From contig DHQH01000033.1 in NCBI GenBank assembly GCA_002410125.1, positions 456 to 15,905 of the forward strand: DNA of 15,450 nt, given 5' to 3'. Positions 11,875-15,450 of the stretch are shown here, in pieces. Source of the DNA: Alphaproteobacteria bacterium UBA5343. Lineage in GTDB: Bacteria; Pseudomonadota; Alphaproteobacteria; RF32; UBA5343. Within the stretch, counting starts at the first letter, position 1. Each line of letters begins with the position of its first letter. The notes beneath the pieces were generated by a model that was given only the letters and a program-made list of their open reading frames with translations, ran no database searches and had not been told where the DNA came from. Position numbers and translations under genes: made by a program.

Positions 11875-14163
11875 ATGTTTGGTGATAATATTTTCGAACT
11901 AGACGATTCGATAACAGAAAATAAAGATGTTTTAAATCAGTCAGATAAGCTCCTAAAAGGATTAAATAAAGAACAAAAAGAGGCAGTTACCACAACTAAT
12001 GGACCTCTTTTAGTGCTCTCTGGTGCAGGAACAGGCAAAACTAAAGTTCTAACCACCAGACTTGCTTATATCTTATCACTAGGACTAGCCAGACCTTGGG
12101 AATGCCTAACAGTAACCTTCACCAATAAAGCCTCAAAAGAAATGTATGAAAGAGTTACAAACTATATCGGTGCAGAAGTTGAATCTGTATGGCTTGGGAC
12201 ATTCCATAGAATTTGTACAAAGATTTTAAGAAAACACTCTCATCTAATCAATCTTGATTCAAACTTCACCATTATTGATGATGATGACCAAAAAAGACTA
12301 ATTAAAAAGATATTAGAAGAAAGAGGTATAGACACTTCTAAAAACCCACCAATCGCAGTCTTAGGCAGAATTCAACGATATAAAGACAAAGGATTAAATC
12401 CAGAGCATGTAATAAATGAAAATCATCATTCTCATATTTCAATTCCAGCTCTTTATATGGAATATCAAAAAAGACTATTAGAATTAAATGCTGTTGATTT
12501 TGGTGATTTAATCCTACATGTTCTAAACATTCTAAAAAAAAATAAAGATGTATTAGAATTTTATCAAAACCGTTTCAAATACATAATGGTAGATGAGTAT
12601 CAAGATACCAATGTTAGCCAATATTTACTCCTAAGATTACTCTCTCAAAAACATAAGAATATATGCTGTGTTGGTGATGATGACCAATCTATCTATTCTT
12701 GGCGTGGAGCAGAAGTTGGTAATATTCTTAGGTTTGAAAAAGAATATGATAATTCAAAAACTATCAGGTTAGAAAGAAATTACAGATCTACGCAAAACAT
12801 TCTTTCTGCCGCCTCAAGCCTAATTCAAAACAACTCAAACAGGTTAGGTAAAGATCTAATAGTCGCCGATAACAGTGAAGCTCAAAAAAGTGAGAATGAA
12901 AAAGTAAATGTATTAACTGTTTATAATGATATTGAAGAAGCAAGTAAAATTATCACAGAAATCCAAAATCTAAGATTAAAATCAGCTCCCTATTCTTCTA
13001 TGGCAATTTTAGTGAGAACCGCAGCCCAAACCAGAAAATTTGAAGAAGAATTTATATCTCACAATATTCCTTACAAAGTTATCGGCGGATTAAAATTCTA
13101 TGAAAGAGCAGAAATAAGAGATGCTCTTGCCTATATCAGATTATTAGTTTTATCTAGTGACAATTTAGCATTTGAGCGAATAATCAATAAACCAACCAGA
13201 GGATTTGGTAAGGCAACCTTGCAAAACATCTATCAATATGCCAATCAAAATAGAATGTCTTTTTATAATGCCCTAAAAGAAATGTCTAAATTAAACATGT
13301 TTAAAGGTAAGGCAAAATCTCAAGCTGCAATGTTCGTAGAACTTTATGAGGAATTAAAAATAGCCCTTAAAGATGATAATATCGAACATTATGAAATTAT
13401 CTCTCACTTACTAGAAGATAGTGGCTATATCAAAATGTGGGAAAATGAGAAAACTCCAGATGCGAAAGGTCGTATTGAAAATTTAAATGAATTAACAGGT
13501 GTTATAAGAGAAAATTTTGAAAATATCTATGGTTTCTTAGAGCATGTAAGCCTTGTAATGGATAATGATAGTAATGATAATGGCGAAACCGTCAGCATTA
13601 TAACTCTTCATGGAGCTAAAGGGTTAGAATTTGATAATGTATTCTTACCAGGTTGGGAAGAAGGATTATTCCCTCACTCAAAAACCCTTGATGAAGGCGG
13701 TTTAGAAGCCTTAGAAGAAGAGAGAAGACTTGCCTATGTTGGTATAACCAGAGCCAAGAAAAAACTTTGGATACTCTCCTCTTCTACTAGATTTTTATAT
13801 GGACAATACCAAAATAACAACCCATCAAGATTTATTAGTGAAATCTCACCAGAGTTTTTAAACATAAAAAACAATAATAGTCATTCAAACAGCTCTTACA
13901 ATTATAATGAGTATCAAGAAGAGCCAAATTATTATAATAAAAGTTATAACAATAATGATAGCTGGGGTAATAACTTCTTTGCTAATAAAAAGGTCAAAGA
14001 AAAAGCAGTTTCTAGCAATTCCACATGGAGTATCAACCAAAGGGTATTCCATCAAAAATTTGGTTATGGTCGCATTGTAACCATATCAGGCGAAAAACTA
14101 GAAATTTCATTTGAAAAAGCTGGCTTAAAGAAAATAATGGCAAACTTTATTGAAGCCGCCTAA
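11875..14163 (+). CDS. uvrD: UvrD/PcrA-type superfamily 1 DNA helicase
   Basis: The 762-residue protein is a 3'-5' SF1A helicase acting in nucleotide-excision and mismatch repair. All motifs are visible: Q motif LNKEQKEAV (30-38), Walker A SGAGTGKT (49-56), Ia TFTNKAS near 80, II DEYQDT (240-245), III GDDDQSIYSWRG (267-278), IV NYRST (302-306), V TLHGAKGLEF (577-586) and VI YVGITRAKK (621-629). The C-terminal segment from about 718 (WSINQRVFHQKFGYGRIVTI) matches the Tudor-like RNA-polymerase-binding domain of UvrD/PcrA, which favours UvrD over Rep. The linker at about 663-705 is rich in Asn, Ser and Tyr and low in complexity. The start at 11875 keeps a 29-residue acidic N-terminal extension and has no clear Shine-Dalgarno. 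The MFS gene follows 11 nt later. Confidence 0.96.
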   Translation: MFGDNIFELDDSITENKDVLNQSDKLLKGLNKEQKEAVTTTNGPLLVLSGAGTGKTKVLTTRLAYILSLGLARPWECLTVTFTNKASKEMYERVTNYIGAEVESVWLGTFHRICTKILRKHSHLINLDSNFTIIDDDDQKRLIKKILEERGIDTSKNPPIAVLGRIQRYKDKGLNPEHVINENHHSHISIPALYMEYQKRLLELNAVDFGDLILHVLNILKKNKDVLEFYQNRFKYIMVDEYQDTNVSQYLLLRLLSQKHKNICCVGDDDQSIYSWRGAEVGNILRFEKEYDNSKTIRLERNYRSTQNILSAASSLIQNNSNRLGKDLIVADNSEAQKSENEKVNVLTVYNDIEEASKIITEIQNLRLKSAPYSSMAILVRTAAQTRKFEEEFISHNIPYKVIGGLKFYERAEIRDALAYIRLLVLSSDNLAFERIINKPTRGFGKATLQNIYQYANQNRMSFYNALKEMSKLNMFKGKAKSQAAMFVELYEELKIALKDDNIEHYEIISHLLEDSGYIKMWENEKTPDAKGRIENLNELTGVIRENFENIYGFLEHVSLVMDNDSNDNGETVSIITLHGAKGLEFDNVFLPGWEEGLFPHSKTLDEGGLEALEEERRLAYVGITRAKKKLWILSSSTRFLYGQYQNNNPSRFISEISPEFLNIKNNNSHSNSSYNYNEYQEEPNYYNKSYNNNDSWGNNFFANKKVKEKAVSSNSTWSINQRVFHQKFGYGRIVTISGEKLEISFEKAGLKKIMANFIEAA

Positions 14164-14174
14164 GGAAATATTTT

Positions 14175-15353
14175 ATGACCAATAAATATAACAGAAATTT
14201 AAAATTAATGGCAGTGATATATACTATATTATCAGGCCCTATGTATTTTTTCTCACCACTATATTTCTTAAAATTAATTGATTCATATTTCATAATATCT
14301 GCATTATTTGCTACAGGGATGATGACAAAAGTTATAATGGAAATCCCAACAGGTATTATCTCTGATAAATACCTTGGTAGAAAAGGTACCTGTGTTGCTG
14401 GAGATATACTTATTTTTTTAGGTTTCATATGTTATGCTTTGGGTCAAATTAATATAATGTTTCTATTTTTAGGTAGGTTTTTATTTGGAACTGGAGCCGC
14501 CTTAGGTTCTGGTAATACTGATGCTCTATTATATGATGTGATAGAAAAGTCAGATACAAATAAAGACTATCATTACTATTTCGGAAAATTCAGAAGTTAT
14601 CAATATTTCTATAGAGGTCTAATAATTTTAGCTGCTGGTTTTATCGCCTATTATCTAGATATTGCTTATGTTGTATATTTAGCAATCCTCCAACAAAATA
14701 TAAAGTTAATCTTAGGGTTATTTTTAAAAGAACCATCAAATAGCTGTGAAATTCATAAAGAAACCAAAGGATTAAAATTTACATTAGATGCTATTAAGAT
14801 GTTTAAAGGGAAAGCAAAATTACAATTACTAAGTATCATAAACATTACAAGAAAAATAGTCTGCTTTGCTCCTGATAAGTTCTGCACTGTTTTTTATAAA
14901 TTATATTTCAGCTACTTCCAAATAGGAATACTAGTTTCAATATCTTTGTTTTGGTGTTCATTTTTAGCTAAAAAAACTAATAAAATTAGCAAAAAATTTG
15001 GATTAGAGAAAACTATGTTATTTTGTGAATCATACTCAATTCCAATTAATTTAGTAGCTTTTGGTATACCAAGCCCCGCTTCTCCTATTTTAATGGAGTT
15101 ATCAGCCTCATCAAATGCTATTACACAAACCTGTGAAGGATCTCTACTACAAAAAGAGTACGACAATGATTATAGAGCAACTATGGACAGCCTAAGAGAA
15201 ATTATTGGTTCGCTTTTCTTATCTCTAAGCGGATTATTGATCGGCTATCTAGCAGACATAATAACTCTAGAAAAAACATTACTCCTAATAACCGTAATCA
15301 GATTTTTAGTCCTACCACTTTATTTCAAACTACTAAAATATAAAAAGGCATAG
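14175..15353 (+). CDS. MFS transporter
   Basis: The 392-residue integral membrane protein has about 12 hydrophobic segments and the length of a major facilitator superfamily transporter. MFS motif A is visible as GIISDKYLGRK at residues 60-70 (G60, D64, G68, R69, K70), followed by FLFLGRFLFGTGAALGSG, the usual helix 4 region. The substrate is not readable. An AAGGA ribosome-binding site (14162-14166) overlaps the uvrD stop codon, so it is probably translated from the same mRNA. Host-associated alphaproteobacteria often carry several such transporters for host metabolites. The next gene starts 3 nt after the stop and also opens with a membrane segment, so this may be a transporter cluster. MFS membership is firm; the subfamily is not. 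Confidence 0.9.
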   Translation: MTNKYNRNLKLMAVIYTILSGPMYFFSPLYFLKLIDSYFIISALFATGMMTKVIMEIPTGIISDKYLGRKGTCVAGDILIFLGFICYALGQINIMFLFLGRFLFGTGAALGSGNTDALLYDVIEKSDTNKDYHYYFGKFRSYQYFYRGLIILAAGFIAYYLDIAYVVYLAILQQNIKLILGLFLKEPSNSCEIHKETKGLKFTLDAIKMFKGKAKLQLLSIINITRKIVCFAPDKFCTVFYKLYFSYFQIGILVSISLFWCSFLAKKTNKISKKFGLEKTMLFCESYSIPINLVAFGIPSPASPILMELSASSNAITQTCEGSLLQKEYDNDYRATMDSLREIIGSLFLSLSGLLIGYLADIITLEKTLLLITVIRFLVLPLYFKLLKYKKA

Positions 15354-15356
15354 ATT

Positions 15357-15450
15357 ATGAAAAAAATATTAAACGAATATAAATATATTTTAACTCTATT
15401 TATCATCTCTTCTGTTGTCCTAATTGAAAGAGCAATTAGTTATCTACCAT
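15357..15450 (+). CDS. Start of a membrane protein, cut by the window end
   Basis: The ATG at 15357 opens a frame without stops to the window edge (31 codons), encoding MKKILNEYKYILTLFIISSV and more, a basic start followed by a transmembrane helix and then LIERAISYLP. It starts 3 nt after the MFS stop, with AAGG about 10 nt upstream. It may be another transporter, but only the first helix is visible, so no family is assigned. Confidence 0.6.
   Translation, partial: MKKILNEYKYILTLFIISSVVLIERAISYLP

Overview
The window looks like a low-GC (about 30%) alphaproteobacterial chromosome segment, most likely from a host-associated lineage such as Rickettsiales or a relative. Three things point there: the tmk-holB-tatD-metallohydrolase gene order, the AT-rich codon use, and dispersed palindromic repeats with GTCATCC...GGATCCAG ends. 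The taxonomy is an inference from gene order and composition; no marker gene was compared.

Region 1 (1-4501) is a tight plus-strand operon of housekeeping genes whose stops and starts mostly overlap or nearly touch: thymidylate kinase (5' end outside the window), DNA polymerase III delta', a TatD-family hydrolase, a PhnP-like metallo-beta-lactamase-fold hydrolase, a DHH/DHHA1 phosphoesterase and a nucleoside 2-deoxyribosyltransferase-like protein. A palindromic repeat (4518-4562) closes it.

Region 2 (4563-5223) has no credible gene. It holds 20 nonamers, all ending in ACA, on one strand at 10-13 bp intervals. The centre has three perfect TTATNCACA DnaA boxes. A roughly 21% GC stretch, a CtrA-type TTAA-N7-TTAA site and another perfect DnaA box follow. 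This is a strong candidate for a replication origin or a DnaA-titration locus.

Region 3 (5224-8577) is a compositional island of six small unrecognised genes arranged as three two-gene transcription units. Each unit has its own promoter and ends in a hairpin. Units 1 and 3 each encode a pair of paralogues. All six starts lack a Shine-Dalgarno sequence and instead carry an AAAAC motif 5-7 nt before the ATG. Predicted locations run from inner membrane to cytoplasm, lipoprotein and secreted protein, which suggests an envelope-associated module. It is the best candidate here for an undescribed system.

Region 4 (8804-11710, minus strand) is a TPR protein - MoxR AAA+ ATPase - DUF58 operon, the usual core of a MoxR chaperone-like system. 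Region 5 (11875-15450, plus strand) has a UvrD/PcrA helicase, an MFS transporter with its Shine-Dalgarno overlapping the uvrD stop, and the start of another membrane protein cut by the window end.
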